A stretch of 64,000 nucleotides of DNA from positions 124,001 to 188,000 of the forward strand of contig NZ_JABBMT010000003.1 in NCBI RefSeq assembly GCF_012927645.1, read 5' to 3'. The notes beneath the pieces were generated by a model. That model saw only the letters and a program-made list of their open reading frames with translations, had not been told where the DNA came from and did no database searches. Made by a program: the position numbers and the translations under genes. Origin of the DNA: Pseudoalteromonas arctica. GTDB taxonomy: Bacteria > Pseudomonadota > Gammaproteobacteria > Enterobacterales > Alteromonadaceae. Shown one piece after another: positions 1-10,330 of the stretch. Every line of letters starts with the position of its first letter. Positions within the stretch are counted from its first letter, which is position 1.

Positions 1-891
1 GTAAAATACATTTTTAAGTGCGTTGGCGATAATTTCACCTACCAGTTTGAGCCGCATTAGATCGGTGTCACTCCAGTGGCGTATATGGGTAACGCAATCA
101 CAACCAATAAAACCAAATAAGGCATTTTCAGAGCGCAGCCCAATACATAAAACAGACTTGAATCCTTTCTGATTCAAATTCAGCCTTTTCGGCAGCAGCT
201 ACAGGGGATAACAAGTTAACATCAGATACCTTGAAAACGTGTTTTTTATTCATTGTGGTAAAAAATAAGGTAATAAATCTTGTTGAATATCTTGCCGTTT
301 TTCTTTAAAAGGCTTGACCTGCGTATTAACCCATTCATGAGTATTACTCATGGTTTTGCCATCGTCACTAAATTGAAATAAATAGCTGCGATCAGCATCA
401 CAAAATGTACCTATGGTTTTTAAAGCGATTTCGATCTGTTGGTCGAGATTGTCTATTTGTATATCAATAAGTTGTGTTGATATTTTTGCTATTACTTCGT
501 CAAAGTCAGCTCGTACAGTGAATGATGAGTGCGGTTCAATTGCCAGCATCATTAATTGTGAGCCAATTAAACTATAGGTGACTATAACACGCAGGGGGGT
601 GTGTTTGGTGGCAATATTGTAGGTGTGCTCGGTGTTATTTGGGGGGGTTAAAAATGTGTGATAATCCACAATAGCGTGGTTTTCTATTTGTTGAATAGAT
701 AAGTGTTGAAACGCTTTTGCCACCGGACTTATTGTGGGCATTAACTTGAGTAACTGCTGACTAGGTATGTTGGCGTGCAGCGTATCTGTTTGTTGATCAA
801 ACAGTACAATTGCAAGTGGTAATGTTTGTAAAGATTGCCAAATTTCGTTTACAGAATACTTTTTACTGGAATTTCAACTTTCTATTAACAT
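1..891 (-). pseudogene. Broken PAS/GAF-domain signalling gene, 3' end outside window
   Basis: On the minus strand an ATG at 891-889 opens a frame that meets TGA at codon 6 (876-874). The same frame then runs as a PAS-like segment (W-Q-S-L-Q-T-L-P-L-A-I-V) and the start of a GAF domain (FCDADRSYLFQF, then TMSNTHEWVN) until a TGA at 252-250. One extra T in the six-T run (A6 on the plus strand, 260-265) would continue the domain as HVFKVSDVNLLSPVAAAEK. A second, opposite one-base shift near 170-180 returns to the first frame and gives the GAF end (GFKSVLCIGLR, then LVGEIIANAL) up to the window edge. GAF plus PAS usually precedes a GGDEF or kinase output domain, but none is visible here. The defects are seen directly; decay versus sequencing error is undecided. 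Confidence 0.7.
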
Positions 892-1085
892 ATTGAGTCT
901 ACATTCAGTTTGAATAAAATGGCACTTTAATTGGCCATTTTACAGATAAATTAACTCAATATTAAGTTTTTAGTGCGTTTGGCTTATGGAAGTACTACAA
1001 TTGATACTGTATATCATTACTCTTTTAAACGTTTCTTAGAATGATGACTCTTAGCACACTATAAGCACAGGTAAAACCGCTTTTC

Positions 1086-1973
1086 ATGACCGACATTACA
1101 ACTCACCAGGCATCACGACGTAGATTATTAATTGCATTAGCAATCACTAGCTCATTTATGGTTATTCAAGTTATTGGTGCCTATTATGCAAACTCTCTTG
1201 CCGTATTAGCTGATGCTGGGCATTTATTTGTTCATAATAGTTCTTTATTTATTGCCTTGATCGCATCGAGCTTAGCGATTCATTTAGCTAAAAACTACAA
1301 CGATGGTTATCAAAAAGCTGAATTGACCGGTGGTTTGATCAATGGGTGTTTATATTTGGCGATCAGCCTGGTGATTTTATACGAGGGCGGAGAGCGCTTT
1401 ATACATCATCATGAAGGGCAAGAGCCCGTCGTCAATAGCTATTTAATGTCGGTTATTGCTGCCACTGGATTTTTATTTCACGGTGCTGCAGCATGGGTCT
1501 TATATAAAGGTAGGAAGGCTAGCTTTAATGTTTATGCGGTATTTTTACATTCATTTTTTGATTTGATTTCAACGGTGTCTACGTTTATCGCCAGTATACT
1601 TATTTATCTAACGGGTTGGAGCATTATTGATATTTTATCGAGCATGCTGATTGCGTTATTTGTTTTGTTTACAGGTGTGAAAGTGATTGTTGGTTGTGTT
1701 AAAGGTCTGCGTTTAAATAAAGCAAAACTACCTGATGTGGCCGATATTGAAAGTGCTATAGGGCAAGTCGAACATGTAGAAAATGTGCACAATGTTACTG
1801 TTATGCGCCGTGACAAGGAGTTAGTTGTAGGGGCGCATGTGGTACTTAAACAACATTGCACTAAAGAAAAACATGATGAAGCATGTCGACTTAAAGTTGA
1901 GCAATTGCTAGCAAGGCAATTTAATGTTGGTAATAGCGTATTGCAAATCGAAAGTCATGGTTGTCAGCATTAA
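1086..1973 (+). CDS. Cation diffusion facilitator (CDF) metal exporter, ZitB/CzcD-like
   Basis: A 295-residue inner-membrane protein with about six membrane segments and a cytoplasmic C-terminal domain, as in CDF antiporters that export Zn2+ or related divalent metals against protons. The TM2 signature is LADAGHLFVHNSS and the TM5 signature is HSFFD (H155, D159). In ZitB and ZnT relatives the TM2 site is H-x-x-x-D; here it is H46-x-x-x-H50, so the transport site would be three His and one Asp. A His cluster (HHHE near 107) lies in a loop and the C terminus ends HGCQH. The gene is followed after 25 bases by a sensor kinase on the same strand, so the two may be cotranscribed. Family is secure; metal specificity is not. 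Confidence 0.88.
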   Translation: MTDITTHQASRRRLLIALAITSSFMVIQVIGAYYANSLAVLADAGHLFVHNSSLFIALIASSLAIHLAKNYNDGYQKAELTGGLINGCLYLAISLVILYEGGERFIHHHEGQEPVVNSYLMSVIAATGFLFHGAAAWVLYKGRKASFNVYAVFLHSFFDLISTVSTFIASILIYLTGWSIIDILSSMLIALFVLFTGVKVIVGCVKGLRLNKAKLPDVADIESAIGQVEHVENVHNVTVMRRDKELVVGAHVVLKQHCTKEKHDEACRLKVEQLLARQFNVGNSVLQIESHGCQH

Positions 1974-1998
1974 ATACAATTAGTTAACTTGGCAAAAT

Positions 1999-4827
1999 GT
2001 GTTTTTTACTTTACTTTTAGATATAGCCTACTTTATTCGGAACAATCCATTGCCGTTTTTTCAGCATCGATACTTTGCATTCAGCTTTTCTATACTTTTA
2101 GGCGTGTTGGCTGGTTTTGTTAATTTACTGCCATTTTGGTTTTTCGACAGCTCTGAATTTTTATTTGGTCAGCTTTTTGTTTTAATTTGTTTGTTATTAT
2201 TTGGTTTACGCTACGCGTTAATTGCGTGCGCTATCAGCGGTGCTTTTATTTTTTATCGTTGGGGACATAGTTGGCCATCACTCGTGTTTATTGGCGAAGT
2301 ACTTTGGCTGTATTACTTTAGTTTTAAAACCGCGCGACTGCTGTTTATTCGCGGCATTATTTATTGGTTGTTAATTGGTATTCCGCTGCTGGGGCTCATT
2401 GGTTATTTTATCATTGAGTTGCCATTATTGGCGGTCATTACCGCTTTGGTTAAGTATTTTTTAAATGCTGCTATTGTTTTATGTGTTATTGATTTACTCA
2501 GTTTTTTCTTTATTCAGCAAGTGTGGCAAAAACGAGCAAATTCGCTGTATAAAATTCTTAATTACATTGTAAGCATCCTCATTATTTTAGTGGTGTTATT
2601 AACCACCATTGTACTTACCAACAATCATTATGCGCGTATTGAATACGAGGTGAAGTCGCAGCTTGCTGAAAAATCCGAAGACATTGCTGAAAAAATTGAC
2701 CTGTATTTAAATGACTATCGCCGTGGCATCGTATTAACTGCAAAAGCCATTGAGCAGGGGGTTGATAAACAGTTAGCATTGAGTCAGTTAATGGCACTTT
2801 ATCCAAATTTTCGCACGTCAATGGTCACGGATGAAAACGCAATAGCACAGGTATTTAACCCACTTAGTTTGCAAGAAAGCTTAAAAGGCAGCAATTTATC
2901 GGTTGCTGATCGTGATTACTTTACGATCGGTAAAGACTCGCCAACAGGGTATATTTCTAATGTTTTAAGGGGGCGAGGATTTGGTGATGAACCTATTGTG
3001 GGGATTTCTGCGCCTGTGCATATTAACGGCCGTTTTCAGGGGGTTGTTGAAGGCTCGTTAGTATTGGGCTCATTTTTGCAATTTAGGCCAACCATATTTG
3101 ATAATGATGGTGAGTTGATTATTCTTGATGCCAAAAAACACGTGGTGTTTAGCACTTTACCTACCCATTACTCGGTATTAACTCAGCTCACTGAAGATAA
3201 ATTTACGCAGTTACAAGGTGATCAACAGGCCATAATGACTACCGACATTGATGGTGAACAATATTACGTAAAAATATATTTATCACAACAACAAGGTTGG
3301 TATGTAGCAAGCTTATTAAAACGTAAGTATGCAAACCTTGTTGCGGCAAGTGCTTGGGGGCAATCACTATTACTAACTCTTATGGTGATTGTTTTGATCA
3401 GTATTTTTATCACCCAATTGAGCCGATGGTTGGTGAGGCCTATAGAAGAGCTTACCGAACAAATCGATGCGTTTGATCCTAAAGAAGATATCAGTGATTT
3501 ACAGACGCAAAACAATGCGTGGCTGGAAGTACTGAGTTTACAGCAGCAATTTGCGACCTTAGCATCTAAATTGACCACTAATTTTAAAGATCTAGAGCAA
3601 GTGAATATTGAAAATGCAGCACTGAATCTGCATTTAAAACAGTTTAATGTGGAGTTAGAGTATCAAGTAAATGAAAAAACAGATGAGTTAGTTAAAGCTG
3701 TGGCAACTGCAAATCAGGCCAGCAAAGCTAAATCACAATTTTTAGCGAACATGAGTCATGAAATTCGCACCCCGCTTAACGGTATTATGGGGCTAACTGA
3801 TATTTTACTTAATGCCGATTCTGTGAAGCTGGAACACAGTGAACAGTTGCAAATGATACAGCAAAGCGCGAAAAATCTATTATTGATTTTAAACGATATT
3901 TTAGACTTTTCTAAAATTGAGGCGGGGGCTGTCAAATTAGATATTCATATAGTTAGAGTACGAAAACTGCTTACCCAGTTAGCACAGGTGTTTACAAATA
4001 CTGGTGTACAGCCAGGTGTTGAATTTGTATTAAATATTGCCCCGTCAGTTCCGGATGTGGTGCAGTTAGACTCACTAAGATTGAGCCAAATTGTTAATAA
4101 CTTGCTAAGTAATGCGGGGAAATTTACGCAAACAGGAAGCATAACGATGAACATTGAATATGCTGATAATCATTTGTCTGTGGCGATCACCGACACTGGT
4201 ATTGGTATTTCTGGGCAGCAGCAATCATCGTTGTTTCGTGAGTTTACTCAAGCTGATATTTCAACCACGCGGCAATATGGTGGTACAGGATTAGGCTTGA
4301 CTATTTGTAAGCGAATAGTTCAGTTAATGGGGGGCAAGCTTGTACTACACAGCGAGATTGGTAAAGGCAGTTGCTTTACTATCATTATTCCAGTTGAAGT
4401 GGCACAACTTAACCATGAGGTAGACATACAGCAAAGCATCCCTGATTTAACTGGACTGAAATTATTACTGGTAGAAGATAACCAAATCAATCAAATTGTT
4501 ATTGCAAAAATGCTCAGTGACACCCATTGTACCTTAGAGGTTGCTAACGATGGTGAAAAAGCATTGGCGTGTTTACAACACAATATGGCCGATATTATTT
4601 TAATGGATTGCCAAATGCCTATTATGGATGGTTACCAGTGCACAACTGAAATCCGTAATAACAGTGCTCAATTTGGCTCTGTGGTTATTATAGCCATTAC
4701 TGCTAATGCCTTTGAAGACGATAAAAAACGTTGTTTAGAAGTGGGTATGGATGATTTTATAGCCAAACCTGTGGATCGTGGCCAACTTTTTCAATGTCTT
4801 AAAAAGTGGGCTGATACATTGAGCTAG
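1999..4827 (+). CDS. Membrane-bound hybrid sensor histidine kinase
   Basis: A 942-residue hybrid kinase. Residues about 15-200 hold seven or eight membrane segments resembling MASE-type sensor modules. After another TM, about 215-450 form an extracytoplasmic Cache-like domain (VADRDYFTIGKDSPTGYIS is typical). A TM near 455-475, a HAMP (VRPIEELTEQI) and a coiled coil follow. The HisKA box FLANMSHEIRTPLNG puts the phospho-accepting His at 587. The ATPase domain has N box NNLLSNAGKFT, G1 DTGIGI and G2 GGTGLGLTI. The C-terminal receiver has VEDNQINQ, D870 in MDCQMP, and KPVD. The start is a GTG with a weak ribosome site, so the exact N terminus is unsure. Its last four bases overlap the end of the convergent gene. 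No separate response regulator lies beside it, so the output partner is unknown. Confidence 0.9.
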   Translation: MFFTLLLDIAYFIRNNPLPFFQHRYFAFSFSILLGVLAGFVNLLPFWFFDSSEFLFGQLFVLICLLLFGLRYALIACAISGAFIFYRWGHSWPSLVFIGEVLWLYYFSFKTARLLFIRGIIYWLLIGIPLLGLIGYFIIELPLLAVITALVKYFLNAAIVLCVIDLLSFFFIQQVWQKRANSLYKILNYIVSILIILVVLLTTIVLTNNHYARIEYEVKSQLAEKSEDIAEKIDLYLNDYRRGIVLTAKAIEQGVDKQLALSQLMALYPNFRTSMVTDENAIAQVFNPLSLQESLKGSNLSVADRDYFTIGKDSPTGYISNVLRGRGFGDEPIVGISAPVHINGRFQGVVEGSLVLGSFLQFRPTIFDNDGELIILDAKKHVVFSTLPTHYSVLTQLTEDKFTQLQGDQQAIMTTDIDGEQYYVKIYLSQQQGWYVASLLKRKYANLVAASAWGQSLLLTLMVIVLISIFITQLSRWLVRPIEELTEQIDAFDPKEDISDLQTQNNAWLEVLSLQQQFATLASKLTTNFKDLEQVNIENAALNLHLKQFNVELEYQVNEKTDELVKAVATANQASKAKSQFLANMSHEIRTPLNGIMGLTDILLNADSVKLEHSEQLQMIQQSAKNLLLILNDILDFSKIEAGAVKLDIHIVRVRKLLTQLAQVFTNTGVQPGVEFVLNIAPSVPDVVQLDSLRLSQIVNNLLSNAGKFTQTGSITMNIEYADNHLSVAITDTGIGISGQQQSSLFREFTQADISTTRQYGGTGLGLTICKRIVQLMGGKLVLHSEIGKGSCFTIIIPVEVAQLNHEVDIQQSIPDLTGLKLLLVEDNQINQIVIAKMLSDTHCTLEVANDGEKALACLQHNMADIILMDCQMPIMDGYQCTTEIRNNSAQFGSVVIIAITANAFEDDKKRCLEVGMDDFIAKPVDRGQLFQCLKKWADTLS

Positions 4828-7800
4828 GTAGTTTGTAATTTCTCTTGCAGTGCTTGGATATACGCATCGCTAATGAGTATGTCGGCAGTTGTTGGTTTTG
4901 CAAAATAATAGCCTTGTAGGTCAGCACAGCCGATGTGATTTAAAAAGTGTATTTGCTCAATTGTTTCTACGCCTTCTGCAATGCAGTATAGATTTAGGTT
5001 TTCAGCTAAGGTGTGGATTGTTTTGATGATTGATTCATTATTACTATCTTGGCCGATATTACGCACAAAGCTTTGATCAATTTTAATCACATCAATTGGA
5101 AATTGACTTAAATACGTTAAAGACGAATACCCGGTACCAAAATCATCCAGTAATAATTTAAAACCTGCGTTTCTGAGCGCTTGCAGCTGCTTAGCCGCTT
5201 TGTTTTTATCATCAAGAAAGGTGTTTTCAGTGATCTCTAAACGTAATTGTACCGGTTTTATATGGTGCTGATTTAAAATAAGTAATAAGCGCTCGGTTAA
5301 ATTAGATTTTAAAATATGCATCGGTGATAGATTTAACGATAAGTAAAACCGTGGGTTAGCTTTAAATAATTGTGCGAGTTCTTCAAGTGCACGAGTCAGC
5401 GCTTGCTCTGTGAGTACATCGATTAAACCTGTTTCTTCAGCAATAGGAATAAACACTGCTGGGGATATCAATTCAGCTTGGTGTTGCCAGCGCATTAAGA
5501 GCTCTACGCCGTTTATTTTCTTGCTTTTATTATTAACAATCGGCTGGTAATTATTAAAAAATAAATCGTCCTTGTAGGCATCTTTTAAGGCATTTTCGAG
5601 CAGCAGCTTTTGGGTGATTTGGTTATTCATTTGTTCAGTGAAGAACTTAAAGCCGTTGCGGCCCGATTGCTTAGCATGCATCATTGCGATGTCGGCATTA
5701 CGAATAAGCTCATCGGTGGTGTCGGCATCAAATGGGTAGAGTGCAACCCCGACGCTGGCCGAGATATTAATTGCAAAATCGTTGACCACCACCCGTTTTG
5801 CAAGCTCTGCGGTGAGGCTATGCACTAAGTTACTCAAACTTTGTGGTGAGTCTAAGTTTTTAATTAATAATAAAAACTCGTCACCACTTTGACGCCCAAC
5901 AACAGCATTATTATCAAGCATACTATTCATTCGAGAGGTAATATCACATAACAGCTGATCGCCAACCGCATGACCGAATGAGTCATTCACTGGTTTGAAT
6001 TTATCTAAATCTATAAACAGCAAAGCAACCATACTTGCATGTGTATCGGCATCTTTTATGGCATGCGATATCTTTTGATACATTAGTGACCGATTTGGTA
6101 GCTTAGTTAATGGATCATAGTTGGCTAGGTAGCGCAGTTCATTTTCAGCGCGTTTTTGCTCGGTTAAATCAGAAATAACCACCACATAATAGCTCACCAC
6201 ATTACTGTCTTTTGCCACTGCGGTAATACTAATATGGATAGGGTGCGACGGATTTATCTTAGTTTTTATATAAGCGTCACCACGCCAGTTTTGTTTTGGT
6301 GATAATGATTTTAATATATTGAGAAACTCACGATATTGCTTTTTACCCATTGCAGTTAAAAAGTGTTTTAACCCAAGCTTAATGGTGTTTGTGTTAATAG
6401 AGAAAGCTTCGGCAAAACTATTGTTGACCGAAAACGGTAGCAGTTGAGAATCTAAAATCAATAGCCAATCGTTGATTTGACTAAATGCTTCACCTAAAAC
6501 GGTGGCTTGTTGAGCATTGGCTCTTTGTTCAGTGATGTTGGTATAAATCCCAGAAACCTTAGTAGGCTCACCTTGTTCATTCCTTTGGGTAATTTTGCCT
6601 ATGTCTTGATACCATAGCCAATGCCCTGCAGCATGTTTAATGCGATACGTAGACTGCCATTGTTGATCGTTATTTTGTGATATAAAGCGAGCCCATTCTT
6701 GCATCAAATTACCAAGATCTTCTGGGTGAATAAGTTTAGAATATTCAGCAAAATCAATTTCCCTTGAGACTTTTAAATACCCTAATTCTTTGATTATACG
6801 GTGTCGAGTTCCAGCATCTGTTGTTAAATTAATTTCCCATACGCCACTGTTACTACTACTTAATGCCAACTCTGTTTGTTGTTGTGAATAAAGCACTTTG
6901 TTATGAGCTTGGGCAATTGTTTGTTGTTTTGTTCGGTATTGCCAAAAGATGAAAAATAACACCGCAAAAAAAATCAATGCATATGCACTGATAGCTAGCG
7001 GAGAGCGCCACGGAGCATAGGCAACAGTAAAGTTCAGTGTTTTTTCATCACCGAGGCCTGAGTCATTTAAGTTATATGCTGCGATTGTTAGTTGATAATT
7101 ACCAGCCGGGAGCTTAGTAAAAAAAACTTTATTATTGTTTAGCTTGTTATAGCTTAATGTATTGGGGCCGGTTAATGACACCTTATAGCGTGTTTGATCT
7201 ATATTTTGAAAATCAAAATTAGAAAAACTAACTTCTAAGCCCACGTCTTCATTAGTCAGTTGTAAACATTGGTTAGCGTATTGCAATGGATGATAATTGA
7301 GTGCGCGGGAGAGTAACGATATATCGGTGATTTCAGTTATGGTACTGTGGTGGTCATTCGGAACAGATAGGAAGTTTTGCGGGGCGAGAGTTAGTACGCC
7401 GCGTGTACTGCCAAAAGCTAAGCGGCCATCGTTTAACTGAGTGTGTGAGTCAATATTAAATTCATTCACAGTTAAGCCATCTTTAACTGTATATGCATTT
7501 AATTGCATTGAGCTTAAATCTAGCCGATAAATACCATTTTTACTGCTGAACCATAAAAAGCCAAATTGGTCGATTTGCAAGGCGACAACTGCTTTAGTTT
7601 TAATACCATTACTGAGGTTAATACGGTGTTTTATTTCGTAACTGGTTGCATCAAGACCAATTAGCCCTTCTTGAGAGGAGGCAAGCCACAGGGTATTGTT
7701 ATAATCGATCACCCAATCATCAATAGTGACATAATTTATTGGATTATAATTATTGACTTCGTAGATCAAGGTGAGTTTTTGCCTGGCTTCATTATAACGA

Positions 7801-9362
7801 TATAGCGCCCCTGATACACTGATCACGTAGTCATCGGGTTTATTGGACAACGGTTTTAAAAATGCATGTACATTGACCGGGGCAAGTTGTTCTTTAAGAC
7901 CTTTGATTACTTTAGTTTGACCACTGCTTCCATCATACAGAAAATAATCATTCTCGTTAAAAAATGCAAACGTATCAGCCGTGATTTGATGATATCCATA
8001 GGTTGGGCCACGGTCGAGAATCGCTTGTGTATTGCCTTGCATTGGTAGGGCAATTTTTTGTTCAGTTTTTTTATCGAACAAAGCAAGACCATCATACAGC
8101 AGTAACCACAAATAACGGCCCGGCTCATTTAAGTGTGCCGAGGTAATACCATACACAGCAAATTGGCCATAAAACGCTTTGGTATCATCGCTGACTAAGT
8201 AAGTTTTCTCGGTAGTTTCATCTTGGCGTATTTTGGCTAGGCCATTATCGGTGCCCAGCCACACGGTGTTATCGTCCTGATAAACAGTAAGGATCACATT
8301 GCTGTGCAATTTATCATTACTAGTGATTTGAATGCTGCTAAAACGCCTTGCTAAAGTGGACCAAGTAAAAACACCTTGCGAGCGTGAGGCAAGCCACATA
8401 AGTCCCGTTTTATCAACCATCACATCTAAAATAGTGTTGTCGGTCATGTGAAATTTGCTTTGATCAAAACGTAATAGAAACTCATTGTGATCAATATGGC
8501 GATGGTATTGATAAAGACCGTCCTCAGTGACTATAAATTCACCATAAGGAGTATTAACATAGTCCCAAATATTACGTTCTGCAAGTAGCGTTTTTACGTT
8601 GTTTAAGTTTAATAACTCATTGTTATTAAATGCAATAGAGTAAAATCCTTCGACCGTGCCAACCAGTAAACCAAGTTGCGAGTCGATGGATAAAAATTTG
8701 ATATTGTTGTTATCGGAATTGAGTTTGTCTTTGGCAACTAAAGGTATTTTCGTAATATGTTCATCAATTAATGATTTTGAATACAACCCATCAGTGGTGG
8801 CGATATATAAAAAATCATTGTGGATAGTAATTGCGCGTACAAAATTCTCATCTTTATTGATTGAAAACTCGTGAGTAAAGGTGTTTTTTTGTGGGTTAAA
8901 AGCATACACATGTTCGTTAATGGCATAATAAAATAGCTGCTGATGTTCGGCGATAGCAAAAATAGGAGAAAAACGCTTCTCTTCAGCGTTTAATTTACCT
9001 GAATAAATTTTGCTAACCTTGAGTGTCACAGGATCAATAATAAATGCACCAGAATACTCAGTTGATACAAAAATATCGCCGTTGTGTGTTTCGAACAATA
9101 CAATAATTGAGAGTTGATCCAGTGAGTATTCACCAGTGAATGTTTTTACCTCATAGCCATCAAACCGATTTAAGCCTTGTAATGTACCGATCCAAATAAA
9201 TCCTAGTTTATCTTGTAGTGTGCTAGTAACATGGCCTTGTGATAACCCTTCATCAGTCGATATTCGCTGTAATTGTTGTGCATAATTTTGAGCACTGGAA
9301 TTAACACTAAACCAAGTGCATAAAATACTAACTAAGATGAAAAAAAAGTTACTTAACCGCAC
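4824..9362 (-). CDS. Beta-propeller sensor with PAS, GGDEF and EAL domains
   Basis: A 1512-residue c-di-GMP signalling protein. A signal peptide (residues 1-25, ending SSAQ) is followed by two-component-regulator propeller repeats; the first, ISTDEGLSQGHV then GFIWIGTLQGLNRFDGY, is textbook Reg_prop. A Y_Y_Y domain comes before a TM at about 786-807. Then come two PAS domains (about 830-950 and 955-1075), a GGDEF domain (about 1085-1250) and an EAL domain (about 1265-1505). The cyclase motif is SGDEF, a variant compatible with activity. The EAL motif reads ELLMRW, while LRLEITEN, DDFGTGYSSL, IKIDQSF and AEGVET are intact, so phosphodiesterase activity is plausible. Periplasmic ligand binding is presumably coupled to c-di-GMP turnover in the cytoplasm. 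It is probably monocistronic, transcribed away from the isochorismatase gene. Confidence 0.92.
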   Translation of the reverse strand: MRLSNFFFILVSILCTWFSVNSSAQNYAQQLQRISTDEGLSQGHVTSTLQDKLGFIWIGTLQGLNRFDGYEVKTFTGEYSLDQLSIIVLFETHNGDIFVSTEYSGAFIIDPVTLKVSKIYSGKLNAEEKRFSPIFAIAEHQQLFYYAINEHVYAFNPQKNTFTHEFSINKDENFVRAITIHNDFLYIATTDGLYSKSLIDEHITKIPLVAKDKLNSDNNNIKFLSIDSQLGLLVGTVEGFYSIAFNNNELLNLNNVKTLLAERNIWDYVNTPYGEFIVTEDGLYQYHRHIDHNEFLLRFDQSKFHMTDNTILDVMVDKTGLMWLASRSQGVFTWSTLARRFSSIQITSNDKLHSNVILTVYQDDNTVWLGTDNGLAKIRQDETTEKTYLVSDDTKAFYGQFAVYGITSAHLNEPGRYLWLLLYDGLALFDKKTEQKIALPMQGNTQAILDRGPTYGYHQITADTFAFFNENDYFLYDGSSGQTKVIKGLKEQLAPVNVHAFLKPLSNKPDDYVISVSGALYRYNEARQKLTLIYEVNNYNPINYVTIDDWVIDYNNTLWLASSQEGLIGLDATSYEIKHRINLSNGIKTKAVVALQIDQFGFLWFSSKNGIYRLDLSSMQLNAYTVKDGLTVNEFNIDSHTQLNDGRLAFGSTRGVLTLAPQNFLSVPNDHHSTITEITDISLLSRALNYHPLQYANQCLQLTNEDVGLEVSFSNFDFQNIDQTRYKVSLTGPNTLSYNKLNNNKVFFTKLPAGNYQLTIAAYNLNDSGLGDEKTLNFTVAYAPWRSPLAISAYALIFFAVLFFIFWQYRTKQQTIAQAHNKVLYSQQQTELALSSSNSGVWEINLTTDAGTRHRIIKELGYLKVSREIDFAEYSKLIHPEDLGNLMQEWARFISQNNDQQWQSTYRIKHAAGHWLWYQDIGKITQRNEQGEPTKVSGIYTNITEQRANAQQATVLGEAFSQINDWLLILDSQLLPFSVNNSFAEAFSINTNTIKLGLKHFLTAMGKKQYREFLNILKSLSPKQNWRGDAYIKTKINPSHPIHISITAVAKDSNVVSYYVVVISDLTEQKRAENELRYLANYDPLTKLPNRSLMYQKISHAIKDADTHASMVALLFIDLDKFKPVNDSFGHAVGDQLLCDITSRMNSMLDNNAVVGRQSGDEFLLLIKNLDSPQSLSNLVHSLTAELAKRVVVNDFAINISASVGVALYPFDADTTDELIRNADIAMMHAKQSGRNGFKFFTEQMNNQITQKLLLENALKDAYKDDLFFNNYQPIVNNKSKKINGVELLMRWQHQAELISPAVFIPIAEETGLIDVLTEQALTRALEELAQLFKANPRFYLSLNLSPMHILKSNLTERLLLILNQHHIKPVQLRLEITENTFLDDKNKAAKQLQALRNAGFKLLLDDFGTGYSSLTYLSQFPIDVIKIDQSFVRNIGQDSNNESIIKTIHTLAENLNLYCIAEGVETIEQIHFLNHIGCADLQGYYFAKPTTADILISDAYIQALQEKLQTT

Positions 9363-9495
9363 TTAAGGTACTGCTCCCCTGAGGTAATATACTCGTTAGC
9401 TATAAGTAAATATAGCATAACAATTTATAGTTTAATTAAAGAATTAACTTTATAGAACAAATCACTTATGCTGTTAGTTATGTTTAGATCACAGG

Positions 9496-10059
9496 ATGTT
9501 CACATTGCCTCACTCATTAAATGCTCACGCCATGCAAAGTCTGTTGTTAGTTGTCGATATTCAAGTCAAATTAAGTCCGGCGATGTCTCGTTATGAACAA
9601 GTAAAACAGGTCACAGTGCAATTAGTAAAAGCCGCACAATTGTTGCATATTCCTATCTTAGTCACCGAACAATATAAACAAGGGCTTGGTGAAACTGATC
9701 AGCAATTAAAAGCTCAGATTGGGCAAGCTGAATACTTTGATAAAACTCACTTTAGCGCGTGTAAGGAGACCGGTTTTTTAGAGCTTATTGCCAGCTATAA
9801 ACGCCCGCAAATCATTGTGGTTGGTATGGAAGCGCATGTATGCGTATTACAAACTTGTTTAGATTTACTGGCGCAAGATTATCAGGTGTTTTTAGTCATG
9901 GATGCGGTTAGTTCGCGTAATGATCTACACCGCGATTTAGCCATCGCTCAGTTAAGACAAGCAGGTGCTGTGATCAGCTGTGCTGAAAGTGTGATTTTTC
10001 AATGGACAGAAGTGGCAGCGACGCCTGTATTTAAAGAGATTTTAAAGATTGTTAAATAA
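9496..10059 (+). CDS. Isochorismatase-family cysteine hydrolase
   Basis: A 187-residue cytoplasmic alpha/beta protein of the isochorismatase-like hydrolase superfamily (YcaC/ISOC1 type). The catalytic triad can be placed: Asp in LLLVVDIQ, Lys in FDKTHFSAC, and Cys in GMEAHVCVLQT. VVGMEAHVCVLQT is highly characteristic of the ISOC1 group, whose substrates are mostly unknown. An internal ATG at 9532 (MQSLLLVVD) fits the family N terminus better than the first ATG, which has the better-placed AGG, so 12 extra N-terminal residues are uncertain. It stands alone between divergent and unrelated neighbours. It is not linked to siderophore biosynthesis genes, so true isochorismate hydrolysis is not implied. 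Confidence 0.85.
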   Translation: MFTLPHSLNAHAMQSLLLVVDIQVKLSPAMSRYEQVKQVTVQLVKAAQLLHIPILVTEQYKQGLGETDQQLKAQIGQAEYFDKTHFSACKETGFLELIASYKRPQIIVVGMEAHVCVLQTCLDLLAQDYQVFLVMDAVSSRNDLHRDLAIAQLRQAGAVISCAESVIFQWTEVAATPVFKEILKIVK

Positions 10060-10140
10060 GTTTGGCTGCAAGAACAGAATAATCCCACTTCAGTATTGTA
10101 AATGATAGTGGTTTTGCGGTGTCACAGTTGTTTAATCTGA

Positions 10141-10236
10141 ATTGATAGCGCTTCAAGCGGTGGATATAGCTCTATTGATATTAATAATGCTGACTTAGCA
10201 GAAACTTTACAAAACGATATGAAATTAAGTAAATAA
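10141..10236 (+). other. Short open remnant without start, possible gene tail
   Basis: The interval between the hydrolase and bfd holds a 31-codon open stretch following a TGA and ending TAA. It reads SGGYSSIDINNADLAETL and so on, with no start codon or ribosome site. The composition looks protein-like, and it may be the tail of a deleted gene. I recognise no family, and it could be chance. Confidence 0.15.
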
Positions 10237-10254
10237 AAATAATTCTCAATTTTA
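10231..10254 (+). promoter_or_regulatory. Possible Fur-like site upstream of bfd
   Basis: AT-rich AAAATAATTCTCAATTTTA resembles one side of a Fur box (ATAATTCTCA half-site) and lies about 80 bases before bfd. Fur repression of bfd is established in Escherichia coli and Pseudomonas. The palindrome here is imperfect, so this is a weak call. Confidence 0.35.
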
Positions 10255-10330
10255 TGCGATTACTAATTGCGAACTGTTTACGTTTAGATTAATATACAAG
10301 CTCGAATGTTATTGAGAGTGGTTTGTATTC

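Noticed and set aside
5610..5828. Plus-strand open frame of 72 codons inside the GGDEF/EAL gene.
   Set aside because: Antisense to the GGDEF domain, no start context, no recognisable protein features.
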